This document shows positions 46,563-58,108 of a stretch of DNA of 64,000 bases, piece by piece. The DNA is from Cavia porcellus (taxonomy: Eukaryota; Chordata; Mammalia; Rodentia; Caviidae): the NCBI RefSeq assembly GCF_034190915.1, contig NW_026947485.1, positions 51,443,019 to 51,507,018 on the forward strand. Direction: 5' to 3'. Within the stretch, counting starts at the first letter, position 1. Each line of letters starts with the position of its first letter. Below the pieces are notes generated by a model. It searched no databases, was not told where the DNA came from, and saw only the letters and a list, made by a program, of their open reading frames with translations. Both the position numbers and the translations under genes were made by a program.

Positions 46563-46634
46563 ATCTCAGCACATCTGGAAAGTCCTGCAAGGCCTCAGCT
46601 TCAGAAGGCTCAGAGACAACAAGTAAATTCCTTC
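46563..46634 (+). other. TFEC: TFEC 5' leader within the start-codon exon
   Basis: Non-coding exon sequence between a candidate acceptor (AG at 46561-46562 after a T-rich run) and the ATG at 46635. The exact 5' edge is uncertain because other AGs lie within 60 bases. An alternative is that an upstream promoter initiates transcription here directly. Confidence 0.45.
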
Positions 46635-46811
46635 ATGACCCTTGACCACCAAATCATCAGTCAGACTCTCAAACAGCCACACGCTACCACAACAAGCTGT
46701 GGCCTTCTGGCACAGCATGGATGCACAAGTCCTAACAGTGGCACTGGCCTCGCAGGAAATCCAGTCACCAAGTTACTAGCTCTTGGACAGGATGGCAAAG
46801 TGGAATGGCAT
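46635..46811 (+). CDS. TFEC: TFEC first coding exon (transcription factor EC, N-terminus)
   Basis: TFEC is a nuclear MiT/TFE-family bHLH-leucine-zipper factor that binds E-box/M-box DNA as a homodimer or with MITF, TFE3 or TFEB. It is expressed mainly in macrophage and osteoclast lineages. The exon encodes 59 residues starting MTLDHQIISQTLK and including QHGCTS, GLAGNPVTKLLALG and EWH. This matches the mammalian TFEC N-terminus (MTLDHQII-PTLK, then GL-ENP-TKLLAIG and WH), about one residue shorter than human. The start is the ATG at 46635. Coding sequence ends after CAT at 46811, followed by a GTATGT donor, phase 0. A plausible acceptor (GATTCTGTAG) puts the exon start near 46563, leaving about 72 nt of 5' leader. 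The middle (residues 14-38) is much less conserved than the ends. Confidence 0.88.
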
Positions 46812-48185
46812 GTATGTCTAATGGCATTATAAACACTATCTTCAGCTTTTGAGAAAAACATTGTTTAAAGAAATTCAAATCAATACTTACCATAAACATT
46901 CTAAATGCAAGTTAATTTAACAGTAGAATTATGTTTTTAAATAATCTGTGATCATTAGTTATAGACAATTATGCATAATAAATTATGACAATTCATTTTA
47001 ACTCATTTTGATTAAGTACCAATAAGGGCCAAAACATTCACTTACAGTAATGTAATGTATTTAGAAGATTTAACTCTAATTGTAGAAGTATTTAAAGTAA
47101 CTTTAGTTAAAATTTTTATTAATAGTTATATTGCCAGATAATATAACTATTAAAGCAGACAAAAATGATCTGAATGACAGTAAATTTGTGCTTTGAAAGT
47201 ATTTATTAGAATGACACTAATGACTTTGCTATACTTAATATTTTAGTAGATTTTATCTGTTTTTTTACTTTTGATTTTCAATACCTTAGTTTACTTTTTT
47301 AACAAATTTTTGTCTATCATTTGCTAAGTAATGAGAACTTAATAGAACTGAGGATATGAAATAAATAAGAATGTCTAGCGTTATAGAATTTGTTTACAGT
47401 GATTTGCTTTTAAATGAATTTTTAAAAAGTGCCGAAGAATAAATAGAACTAAAAACAACGAGAACTTTGAAAAAGACTTTAAATATTTCAGTGTAGAAGA
47501 ACTGCACTGAAAATGGAACTTTTTGTTCTGTTTTTCCATTTTATTTGTTAATCTGCAGACATGTTCCCTGGGTTACTCTTCTAATCTAAATTCCTGGTGT
47601 TTATGACTGATTTGAGGGTGATACTTTTCAGCTATTGATAGTGCAGCTTCCTGGCACAACCAAACCATTCTCAAAACATTGTTTTGGAAACCATGTGCTA
47701 GGGGAAGATTTTTAAAAACAAATTTTATAACAATCTGGTAAAAATAAAAGAATAAGAATCTGAGAGATTTTAAGTGAAATATAAAGCAACCACACAACAG
47801 AATCTGAAACCCAAAACAATGTAAATCTCTATACATGCATTTACTTAAACTTTTAATAATGGCTATGTTAAGAATTTAAAAAATAGAATTGTAAAACCAA
47901 ATTATGTATTCATTTTGTGAAGTTCATAAAAATATATATAAGATGAAAAACATCTGCATAGTAAATATTAGAATTGTACTCAGTATAGTTTATCTTACAG
48001 CCACTTCTAAGGTTCATTTTCTTATAAGGAAGATTGATTTTTAAAGGAAGAAAGTCCCAAAGGAGATGAATTTACCAGTCAATTTAGTCAGTTTTAATTT
48101 TAGGTAAAACCCAGAAAAAAAAAAAACATGCTTTCTAAATATTCAGAGAGATAAGAAACACATATCAGTTTTCTGCGAATATATA

Positions 48186-48257
48186 TATCTGGAATTGAAC
48201 TCAAGACCTTGCCCTTGCCAGGCAAGCACTACGCCACTGAGCTATATCCCTGACCTT
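48186..48257 (-). repeat. Diverged ID SINE
   Basis: Antisense ID: 'tggaattgaactcaagaccttgcccttgccaggcaagc', then 'gccactgagctatatccctgacc'. Confidence 0.8.
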
Positions 48258-48999
48258 CTTTTAGTATAGTTTTATTCTTTATTCTATATACTTTACCTTT
48301 GTGCATATAGTAAGTTTGTACATGTATTTGCAGCCCCAGTGGTCCTTCCGTTGTTCTCAGTCAAAGAACTGCACGGCTGGAAGGGTTGGAAGTCTTATAG
48401 TTGTCTATCTGCCCAAACCCATCACTGCGCGCTCCATGGTGCTTCTGCTTTAAGGATTTATTGGTGGTTCTGACGATGGCCGGGCTCTCCTGCTTATATC
48501 ACTTCTCTACCTCCCTTTCATTCATTCTCAGATGTATGCCCAAATAATTCCAATTTGCTTTAAAAATCGATCTCAGGTTTTTTTCCCTGTAAGGTGCTTT
48601 ACCTGCTAATTCTGCCCCTTGATTTGGTGTCGATCCTGAGTTTTCATGGAAATTCTTATATAGAAAACAATATATTTATTGTGGCAGTTTCACAGCATAT
48701 TTTAAGTATTATTTAGATATTTTTCCTGTCCTGTAACTGTATGCCCAGCTGCTAAGTCAAATTTGTGCTAATAATAATCACTACTTTTTTTTTTTTTGGC
48801 AAATGAGTGAGTTCAGTTGGCTCTCTCAATCTATAGTTTCTGAAATTTATGGTCTGCTTTTTTAATAGACTTTGAGCCTTATGAGGGGTTCAAATGTTGG
48901 TTATTGGAGAAGCAGTTTGTAAAACAAATCTTCACAGTAAGCATCATTTCATAAAATTTGTAAATTAATATATGAATAGCGTTCTGATATATCTTTTTA

Positions 49000-49089
49000 T
49001 TACTTATTTATTTTGGTGTCAGGAATTGAACTCACAACCTTGTACTTGGCAGGTAGGCGCTTGTACTGCTGAATTAAAAACCAGCCCTG
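49000..49089 (-). repeat. Diverged ID SINE
   Basis: Antisense ID: 'ttggtgtcaggaattgaactcacaaccttgtacttggcaggtaggcgc', ending 'accagccctga'. Several substitutions occur in the 5' part. Confidence 0.75.
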
Positions 49090-49341
49090 ATTTATTGATT
49101 TATTGGCAAATTATCTTAAAGAGTATCTTAGTAGAATTCTTGCAACAGTTGACTGAAATTCACAAAAATGTTACTTGGAAAGTAACACCAGTAGCCAACT
49201 AGTAGAATCACAAAGTATTTTCTGTAACTAGTAGTAGTGTAGTTAACTAGTGTAGTTATTTCTGCCTATATTATGGGGAGTTACAACACTACCCTTATGC
49301 AAGGTATCTCATATTGTACAATTTTACTAAAGAAAATACAG

Positions 49342-49345
49342 TGAG

Positions 49346-49393
<48 letters not shown>
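49342..49393. repeat. (GA)n microsatellite
   Basis: A GA dinucleotide run with one GG interruption. Confidence 0.95.
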
Positions 49394-49397
<4 letters not shown>

Positions 49398-49554
49398 AGT
49401 CTTTTGAAAAATCTCTTATGTTTTTAAAAAAATCTTCATCAGTTTACATTTTTTCCATGTAGAGCAAGAAGATTATTTTCAAAAGGAGTTGAGAAAGACT
49501 ATAATGCTAATAAATGCTGTTGGGACTACTGAGGCAGAGCTCTGGGAGGACAGG

Positions 49555-49765
49555 CCTTCTTCTGTAGCTCACTACATCCCCTTGGGCAAACTTTTGAACT
49601 TCTGTTTTCTGTCCTGCAAAATGTCAAAATGTCAGAGATGATAATACTAACCATATAATGGATTGTTGTGAATATTAAATGACCTCATGTATGCTCCACT
49701 TAGAATAATGCTTGACACATCCCATGCAATATTAGTGCTTGCTATTGTTAACTGTTGAATGATTA
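49555..49765 (+). repeat. MIR SINE
   Basis: The MIR order is visible: 'ctgtagctcactacatccccttgggcaaac', 'gataatactaaccatataatggattgttgtgaatattaaatgacc' and 'agaataatgcttgacacatcccatgcaa'. Confidence 0.7.
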
Positions 49766-50245
49766 TTGTTGTTATTATTGTTGTTACTGTTATTATTTAC
49801 TGGTCATTAGAGAAGTTGGGACAATATTTACATGTACTATAGTTTACATCATTTGTCCATTGGCATCTGGATAACAATCTGTACATAATAAAAACATATT
49901 TAAAAGTAAAAACAGGAGAAAGGCATGCCTCTCCATATTGTTTGTGGGCATTGGCATGACATATTTCATGAGACCTACTCTATTTATGTGGATAGGGATT
50001 TCTGAGGGAATGACCCAGGTATTTTGCCAAGATGTCACCTATAAGATGATGGATACAAATGCAAGGAAAAACAAACTTGTGTGTCAGAACACTGTAATTT
50101 TCATTTTTGAAATATTCTAGGCAAATATGTGTCTTCAATTTAAATAGTAAAAACTTTTAGAGATGATTAGAATTCTCTGTTATGTCAGACAGCACTTGTA
50201 TCTTGTCATTATGCACAATATTCTAACTATATTATATTTTGCTAG

Positions 50246-50332
50246 GTGGAGGATGTCATTGACGATGTGATCGGTATGGAATCAAATTTTAAAGAGGAAG
50301 GAACAGACTCTCCTGTGCTAATGGAAGGAACA
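50246..50332 (+). CDS. TFEC: TFEC second coding exon (acidic activation segment)
   Basis: The 87-nt exon between TTTTGCTAG and GTAAGT encodes 29 residues: [19 protein letters not shown], then [10 protein letters not shown]. It matches human TFEC (MEDVIEDIIGMESSFKEEG...) and the paralogous MITF exon with DDVIDDIISLESS, the acidic amphipathic activation motif of MiT factors. Both ends are phase 0 and it joins the EWH codons of the previous exon without a frame change. The first residue is Val where human has Met, caused by GTG for ATG. This affects only isoforms that might start there. No stop or frameshift is present. Confidence 0.92.
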
Positions 50333-50552
50333 GTAAGTGTTTCTAGACCCAAGGAGGAAGCCAATGAGACTGAGACAGATGATGCATGTGGCTGATTAAA
50401 AAATTAATTTCATTTGATTAGCAAATGTGGTTTATTCTGCAGTTTCAAAAGAGATACAAAATAACGGATAAATATTAGAAAATATGTGTTAGTACAAACA
50501 AGACTTTAATGTTATTGAGAATGATTATAAAGCTCAAACCATCTCCCCCCCA

Positions 50553-50554
<2 letters not shown>

Positions 50555-50596
<42 letters not shown>
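50555..50596. repeat. (GT)n microsatellite
   Basis: A pure GT run about 220 bp downstream of a TFEC exon donor site. Confidence 0.95.
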
Positions 50597-50597
<1 letters not shown>

Positions 50598-51995
50598 TAT
50601 CTCTGTACCTGGAAGACAGGGAATTACCATGTCCATCAGTGTTAGGACCAAGTTCTAATTTACACATTGCATAAATCACATAATGGAGCTTCACTTCATT
50701 TTCTAGTTCTGTACTATGTATATAATTAAAAATATTGATCCCTGATACTGTTTCAAATCTATATTTTAGTAAGGTGCATGTATATTTTAAATGGTGAGCA
50801 GAGCATTGTTCCAGAGTGAAAATGAAGGAGAAATCATGCTAAATTAAGAATTTGCAGACATGTTTTAAGTAGAGATGATTATTGGAACATAGACATGATG
50901 TAGTCAAGATTTTTGGAGATAGATATAAAAAAAGGCAGAACAATAGCAAGTTAGGAGAGCAGCATAAAGCAATAAGTAAGAAAAAGAGACTATGTAAGAA
51001 AAGTTATAGAACAGTTATAGAACTCTAGGTTTATAGCCCATATACATAAAAAAATAAAGATTCGTCGGATTTGGAGGAGTGCTTATGTTTACCATCCAGT
51101 GAACTTTCAGTTGCACGTAGTACAACCTAATTCATGTGAAGTTTTACCATGAAAACAACTTAGGTACATGTCATCTAAAACCCCTAGGAAATAATGTCTG
51201 TGACCATCCCTCTTATAAATTTTCCTGTTTTCTTCTGTGGAATCTTTATTCGCTATTGTTGAACAGGCTCATTTTCAGCATGTTCCTAATTACACATATG
51301 CTTTTTTTTTTTAAACAACTCTCGCTTTTTCATACATTTACTCATTTAAAAAAAAAGTGGAAGTTCCTTTAAGATTGTTTTCAGTCAATCTTAGTGGTCC
51401 TATTCTCTGTGCCAGGAATAAATGTTTTAGAAATGAGCTTATGATAGAGTTTTGGGATGTTGAACAGGTGGCTGTCAATGGCCAGGGCTTTGTCATTAGT
51501 TATAAAGAGATCTCAAGAAAGAGACAGTTTTTGCATCTACTTATTGTTACAAGACAGTGGGCTTTGTAGCACTGGTATATTCATTTTACTGCCAAAGGGT
51601 AGATAAAGTCAGGGGAAATAAAAAGGAAAAAGAAAAACATCAAAATAAATGCAAAGACCTTCTATTTTAATGCCCTTAGAAAATTTTTGGCTATAGATTT
51701 TTATGTTGCTAATTATTAAATTTTTATTTGATAAACTGATTATGTTGGTGTTCTCTGATTCTCATTTTCAGACACTTCCTAATGGGTACATTCAATCAGG
51801 GGTGGCACTCTAAGTGAAGGAGAACTTTTTTCTCCCTTCACTCTAGTTGAAGTCCTGGGATAATTGTTACTGAGGAAACTTTTGTCCTATATCTGTTATC
51901 TGTTGATTTAGTCTGGTTAGAATCCATCCACATGTATTTCAGTAACAACTCTCTTCTTGTTTCTCACTCTTAATTAGCATAGTTTGTTGTGTGGG

Positions 51996-52335
51996 TATCA
52001 TGGTTTATGTCTGTGGCTCCCAGGCCTCATGAGTTTGCATTGTGCATTTGTGATTGGTTCATTGTCTAGTGCTTGGATTGATGGTGTTAGTGCTACACCC
52101 ACAAAGGGGTGGAGCTAGGATGTGATATAATGGCAGGAAGAAGGTGTCTTGCTCTTTGCTGGTTCCTGCTTGCTGTTTGCAGTCACCATGAACTGTGGCC
52201 CAGCTATGCCCGCCTTGGAGCCAACTGAGTACGGATTGAAACCTCCAAAAACTGTAAGAAATAAACCTTTCTCTTCCTAACTTGGGTGGGCTTCAGGTAT
52301 TTTGTCTCAGTGACGAGTAAAAAGTAACTATGACA
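51996..52335 (+). mobile_element. Solo MaLR-type LTR
   Basis: 340 bp, from TATCATGGTTTATGTCTGTG to AAAGTAACTATGACA, with a near-identical 5-bp duplication (GTGGG at 51991-51995, GTGGA at 52336-52340). It has AATAAA in 'agaaataaacctttctc'. It is homologous end to end with the LTR at 17429-17768, which lies in the opposite orientation. Confidence 0.85.
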
Positions 52336-52429
52336 GTGGAGCTGCTCAAGCTATAGATATAGGGTGGACTCAAAACCCAGAGAACTGATAAACCTTTTAT
52401 TTCACACTTCTGATCACCTGTTGTAGTCA

Positions 52430-53290
52430 GCGTTTGCAAGGAAAACAAGACAATCCAGGACACATAATTCATAGAATTACTTTATAAAAGTTGCCCAAAA
52501 AGTCAAATGTGAAAGAAAGAGTGTGGAAAATTCATTCACACGCTAAGACCCAAAGAACCCAGGTGAGAGTTGGGGCCTGTGGCAATACCTGCATGAGTCC
52601 AGCTTGACGGCCTAGAGCCCTTGACAATGTCTCATCCAAGTCTGTTTCATGGATCTGCCCTGGGAAGGCGCAAAGGTCAGTGTGGAAGCTTGAAAGCAAA
52701 GGTCTGTGCCAGGGGGATGAAAGATCTGTGCCAGCAGCCTGAGGGTTCTGCACTGGACACAGAAGCAACACTCAAGATAAGCAGCAGGGCTTCCCTGAAA
52801 AGTACAACATCCATCTGCAGCAATGAGTTCTCAAGCCCCTCTGACACTGAGAACTGCAGGGTATATCAAGAAGCCAGCATCAGAGGTTCTGTAGGAGACT
52901 GACCAGCACACATCTTCTCCTCCAGAGCCAGGAAGCTGTGCTCAAGTGAGGACCAGAGCTCCCCCAAAGTGAACTACAGACATTCTCAGAGACAACAAGG
53001 TCCCAAGCTCTTCTGTTGACAATAGCCAAGTTCATACCAGGAAAGATGCTTGACAAGCTCCTCCAGGAGAACCAGAGGCAACAGAAGAACCAACAACACC
53101 ATGGAGAAACAGCAACACCACTTCTGTTTCTCCAGTTCTCCCTTTTATATTGGCAACAATTCTCAGATGGTCATCCACATCCCGCACCACGCTGATTCAG
53201 TTCAGCTGGTATTACAAGTTGATCACCAGTTATCAATCCACTGCACCACCAGATCCTATTTTTTCAAAGTAGTTGCATATTACTAGTTCA
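52430..53290 (-). other. Unidentified repeat-like segment
   Basis: This block is more GC-rich than its surroundings and has no intact frame of note. Read on the minus strand it has a TATA-like AATATAAAAGGG near 53140-53151 and then text such as 'ttgcctctggttctcctggaggagcttgtcaag', which looks like LTR R-region sequence. The family was not identified. Confidence 0.3.
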
Positions 53291-53664
53291 CTAATTGTTC
53301 AAGCTTATTAAAGTTTTTAATAGCTACTATTTTCTATTTGTAAGACTTTAAACCTTTGTTCCTCAACCTCTTTTCTTTAGAATCCTTGTTCAAAAACTAA
53401 GCAATTCATTTGCAAATTTAATTAATTTGTCCCCATTTTTCTAACCTGACCAAACTCCCAGCCTGGGTAAACCCTCCTCTTTTACCACATATAAGTCTAA
53501 GCAAATGTGCTAGTACAGTTTCACCATACTGCCCTTAGTAACTTCTTCAAATATATCATTAAAATTTTACCAGAAGGTTTATCACTATGAGACAGAACTA
53601 CAGTTCTTCACTGGTCAAATTTCCAATAATTAAGATTGCTTAATATGTTCTTGTTTTGCCTTCT

Positions 53665-54008
53665 GTCTAAAATATCCCCCCAAAGTCTTACATGTTTGTA
53701 AGCTGATTAGGTCAAGGAGGCACAGTACTCATTGGCGAAGTCAGTAACTGGATGTGCTGTTAGGAAGTGGGTCTTGGTTGGAGGTGAGCCACAGGGTGTG
53801 ACTTTCAGGGGTGTATTTTTGTCCCTGCTCCTTTCTTCTCTTGCTGCTTTCTGGTTGCTATGACATGTGCAATTTTCCTCCCTCAGATCCTTTCACCAAG
53901 CTGTTTATACTTGAGAGTCAGCCTATCATATATTGAACTTACTGAAGCTGTAAACTAAAATAAACTTCTCCTCTTTTAAGTTGCAGAAATCAAGTAATTT
54001 GTCCAGAC
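53665..54008 (+). mobile_element. MaLR/ERVL-type LTR relic
   Basis: Old LTR text is visible: 'gtctaaaatatccccccaaagtcttacatg', 'gaagtgggtcttggttggaggtgagccacagggtgtgac', then 'gctgtaaactaaaataaacttctcc' and 'tcaagtaatttgtccagacaatgg'. The AATAAA lies where the R region is expected. The boundaries are approximate. Confidence 0.55.
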
Positions 54009-54070
54009 AATGGGAAAGATGCTAAATACTCTTCTCTTTCCTCCAGTCTCCAGGTTCCCCAACCATTCTT

Positions 54071-54190
54071 TTTTTTTTTTTTTTTTTTTTTTTTTGTATT
54101 TTTTGTATTTTTACTGGTACCAGGGATCGAACTCACGACCACACACTTGCAAGGCAGGCGCTTATGCCGCTGAGCTAAATCCCCAGCCCC
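54071..54190 (-). repeat. ID SINE, young subfamily
   Basis: A long T-tract, then 'ggtaccagggatcgaactcacgacc', ending CCCCAGCCCC. AACCATTCTT is duplicated at 54061-54070 and 54196-54205. The + strand frame through it (54010-54327) is SINE sequence, not a gene. Confidence 0.95.
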
Positions 54191-54454
54191 TCCCTAACCA
54201 TTCTTTACTTTCCAGAGGATTTTTGTTTCATGATGTATTCAGAGAGAAAACATATTATAACTTGCTTATTAGCTTTGCTTCACTGGTTGCATATGCTTTT
54301 GTTTTGGTGCTGTCGCCTTTACTGTAACAGAGTAACTGCTGTAACTAATCATCTATAGCAACTTCCATCATCTGTTTCTTGGGTTCCATTCATTTTTATT
54401 TAAGTAACTTGTCCAGCTATATCAATATGCAGGGGATGATGAAAATGGTTATTA

Positions 54455-54585
54455 TTATTATTTTTTTTTTTTAGACAAGATCTTGCTATATAGTTCAGTA
54501 TGGCCTCAAACTTGCAGCAGTCCTTCTGCCTCACCTCCCAAGTGCTGGGGGATTCAGGTGTGAATCAGCACCCTAGCTGGTTGAT
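54455..54585 (-). repeat. B1 SINE, diverged
   Basis: Antisense B1: 'tttagacaagatcttgctatatagttcagtatggcctcaaac', then 'cctcccaagtgctgggggattcaggtgtg'. Confidence 0.85.
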
Positions 54586-55309
54586 AGACACATCGCCAAA
54601 AACAATGTGATAAATAAAGGAGTATTTTGAAGATTAATGGAAAAATGTCTTTACTGTAATAAATTATTTAATCATTTACTGTACCTTTTGATATATTCTG
54701 CATTAATGAAACATTTATGGTGATTTCTGTCAAATAAAAGTATTGTAACATATCCTCATCTAGCGTATTCACGGGATCTTGCACTCTGTGACTTCTGGCT
54801 TTTCCTCAAAGTAAAAAATAATCGATAAAGTTGAATGTTTTAAATGAATTCAGTATTCTAAGGTAGCTGTAACAGTGGAATTAAAGACGCAAAAGAGGAC
54901 TTTCGGAACTGCTTCATCAAGTGGCAGCAATGATCAGAAAAGTGCAAAGTGATGGCGAGTATTTTGAGGGAGGATTAATGACAATATGTCTTTATGTTAA
55001 GATGTTAAAATTTAAATATTTATCATATTTTATTATACCATGTATAATGATTGTTAGATTATAAGTATCAGCATTACACTAGTCTTGAGTAACATCTTGT
55101 AAAAATCAAGCCAGACCAAAGAACTTTGAACATATTTTCTTCTAACTATCCTGCTATTTCCTGACTCCTCTGCACACAAAATACTTTTGGCCCTCATTTT
55201 CTCCTACTTCCATCTTCTCAGCTCTATTCTGTCTTCTTCGATAAAGATTTTGTTCTCACAATTCTAACAGGGCTCTTAGAGCTATCTAATGTAAAACAAT
55301 AGTATGTCT

Positions 55310-55600
55310 TCATTCTCGTCCGACTTGGCTTCTCAGTGGCACTTGACATGGTTGATTGCTCCCTTTTTGGAGAACTGTCTAGGATTCTATACTTTTATAC
55401 TTATTTCACTAGTTCTTTCTCCCCTAATGGATACTTAAATGCAGACCACCCCACGGCTTGTTTTTGTCCTATTTTTCTTATGTATGTAAACATCATAGAT
55501 TATCTTAATCCATCTCCTTAATGCTAACCCTATGAATCTACTGCCTACTTAATGCATTTTGTAGTCTAAGAGACATCACAAACTTAACATGACTGAAAAG
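55310..55600 (+). repeat. L2 LINE relic
   Basis: The conserved L2 ORF-end text is readable: 'cttctcagtggcacttgacatggttgattgctccctttttggagaactgtctagg', followed by 'cttaacatgactgaaaag'. It is heavily decayed. Confidence 0.65.
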
Positions 55601-55984
55601 AATTTTTTGATTCTCCCATAAAATCTACATTAAAGCACAGGAACCAAAACAAAAAAGCAAGCAAAACCCCAATGACAACAAACATACAAAGCAAAACAAA
55701 ATCACTTTTCATCTCTTCCCTCTTACCTCCACATTCGTATCAATCACCATCTGAAAGGGAATTTCACTGCTTCTGACCACCTTCTCTCCCAAAGCAGCAG
55801 TGTGTTTGTTCATTGTTTTATTCTCAGCACCTAACATATAGGTGCTCAGGAAATGTATATAAAAATACATTTTCTGTTCAGGAATACTTTTAATGGATAA
55901 AAGACAGGAGCAGCTAGATAAGAACAGTGACAATATAATAGCTACCAAGAATTTCCTATGTATCATGTGACAAATATTTTGCAA

Positions 55985-56195
55985 GTACAGTTTTCATGAA
56001 AGATGCATTTACTTTCACAACACTATGAGGTAGAGGCCTACTATTATTTTCTACATCAGGAAAGAGGCTTAGAGAATTGAGTAATTTGCTCAAGTTCCCG
56101 CATTTAGTGAACAGAAGGGTAGGGGCTTGAATCCAGTCCTATATGAAACCGAATGCAGTGATCCTACTCACACCACTGTGCCAGCAGATTCAAGA
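55985..56195 (+). repeat. MIR SINE
   Basis: The MIR 3' half is clear: 'cacaacactatgaggtagaggcctactattattttctacatcaggaaagaggc', 'agagaattgagtaatttgctcaagt', 'ggggcttgaatccagtcc', ending near 'accactgtgcc'. Confidence 0.8.
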
Positions 56196-57662
56196 AGGCA
56201 GCTACTTTATCGAGCTATGGAATTTTCAATTTGCAAGGATCTGAGACAGATCTGATTCTCTGCCACACTCTGGACGAATGTTTTCCACACTCTGGACGGA
56301 TGATTGTTTCGTTTCTGAGTTGAGATCTGTCTTCTGTAATTTCCACTCATTGATCTTACTTCTCAACCCCTTTCTTTGTGAAACACGGTGTGGATAGTAA
56401 CTCATTTCTTTTAACACATAAAGGCATTTTTCAATCAGGTGTCTGCAAATGCTGGTGGCATTTGGCAATCTCAGTAAACTGTGATAGTTCAAGACCATTC
56501 CAGAGAGGAGGACTGAGTAAATATTAACAACCCCCTGTGCTTGGTTGGAACTTAAAAGGACTGCATAACATCAATGAGCAAGTTTCTGTCAATCACAGGC
56601 TAGACTAGATTAGTCTTAAAGTCCAAGGAAGATCCAAAGTTCACCTTAGTGAAGAAATTTCTACACACCTCTCTCATTAGTTTTTGCAAGTTTAAAGAAA
56701 AGAAAATGATGAAGGAGAAAGAGAAAACCATTGCTATTGTGAAGGTTATAGACCCTTCAGAATTAAAACTGGTGAGCATGTACATTTTGGAATTCTTTCT
56801 TTGTTTGGAGATGAGATCAGCTTAAATACTGATTTAAATTTTAAAAAGTAATACTTAATACATTAAAGTATGTTGAAATTGTGCTCTAAAATGTGTGAAA
56901 TATAATCTGTTGTGTAATAAGCTCATTTGTTTAAGAGACTTTTTATCGCTGTGGGCTATAGTTTAAAATTGCTTAGTAAAATTATTTTAGTAAAACATTA
57001 CTAAAAAGTTTCATTGTGATTCATGTGGAAAAAGGATCAGTGTTTCTACAATTATTTGCTACAGTATTTACATTGAATTAGCAATTATCTTTACTGATCT
57101 AGTGCTAAAAATAGATAGTGTACATTCAAAATGTATGATACAAAAATACTCTGGTACCATTCTCTGTTTTGTATTTTTTCCTATTCGTGTTATAAGACAG
57201 TTTGCAAAGAACAAGAGATCTCTTGCTCCAGCCTCACTCATTATTTTTACTGACTCACAGTAGAACAGAAATAAGAACAATAATAACAGTGGGATTTCTC
57301 TGGTGAATGTTTGTGATGCTTTAATAAAAAAAAGTTAGAGAAGTCAGTGGTGTGTATCCTAAAACCAGAAAAATCTGGCCTACTCTATGTGAGGGGATAA
57401 ACACTGAAAAGGAAGGAAAATAACCTTTCAAAAGTCAGTTTTTATGTATGCGTACAATGCACATGATACGCTTCCCTGTGGTGATCCTCCTTATACCAGA
57501 AGTTTGGCTTCTTTTCACATCTGTAGTGGTTCTAATAGTACCCTACTTGCCTTTACTGTTTTCGGCTCACACTGAATGTCTTCACAGAAAAGCAAAACAC
57601 AGAATCTAAACAGCTTTGCATTTTTCATTAGTTTCTCCTGAAACTTGCATTAAATATATGAC

Positions 57663-57667
<5 letters not shown>

Positions 57668-57696
<29 letters not shown>
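57668..57696. repeat. (CA)n microsatellite
   Basis: A pure CA run. Confidence 0.95.
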
Positions 57697-57698
<2 letters not shown>

Positions 57699-58108
57699 GA
57701 TTTTTTTTGGGGGGTATACTGGGAATTTTCTGAAACTATAATATATGTATGTATATATATGATTTTCAGAAAATATAATATATAAGAATATATATCAGAA
57801 AATATAATATACATAAGATTTTGTTCCCTACATTCATATTCATAATGAAATTATCTGGGAGATTATATATGTATATACACATAAATATTTTTAGAAAATT
57901 CTCAGGATTTACTAATTGATTCATTTTCAGGAAGATATTAAGTATATACAATACCTTCTCTCTTGCAGAGAGAATATAAATAGTCAAACAATAAATAGAA
58001 AATTAAATGAAAATTTACAGCTGAGTCTGCTAGATTTATAGAGTTCAGATGAAAAAAAAAAAAATAAACCAGGCAGTCATGCAGAAGAGTAGTGCAAAGT
58101 GCCTAGAC

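Larger units (their letters stand above)
46812..50245 (+). other. TFEC: TFEC intron
   Basis: The intron starts GTATGT and ends TTTTGCTAG, with a T-rich stretch before the acceptor. It is 3,434 bp. It contains two diverged antisense ID SINEs, a (GA)n tract and a MIR relic, annotated separately. No other exon was recognised in it. Confidence 0.75.

Noticed and set aside
51770..51815. Possible further TFEC exon after TCATTTTCAG
   Set aside because: The translation (TLPNGYIQSGVAL then stop) does not match TFEC, and there is a stop with no donor at a suitable distance.
56226..56498. 90-codon minus-strand frame next to a MIR
   Set aside because: Short, no family similarity and no promoter or exon signals.
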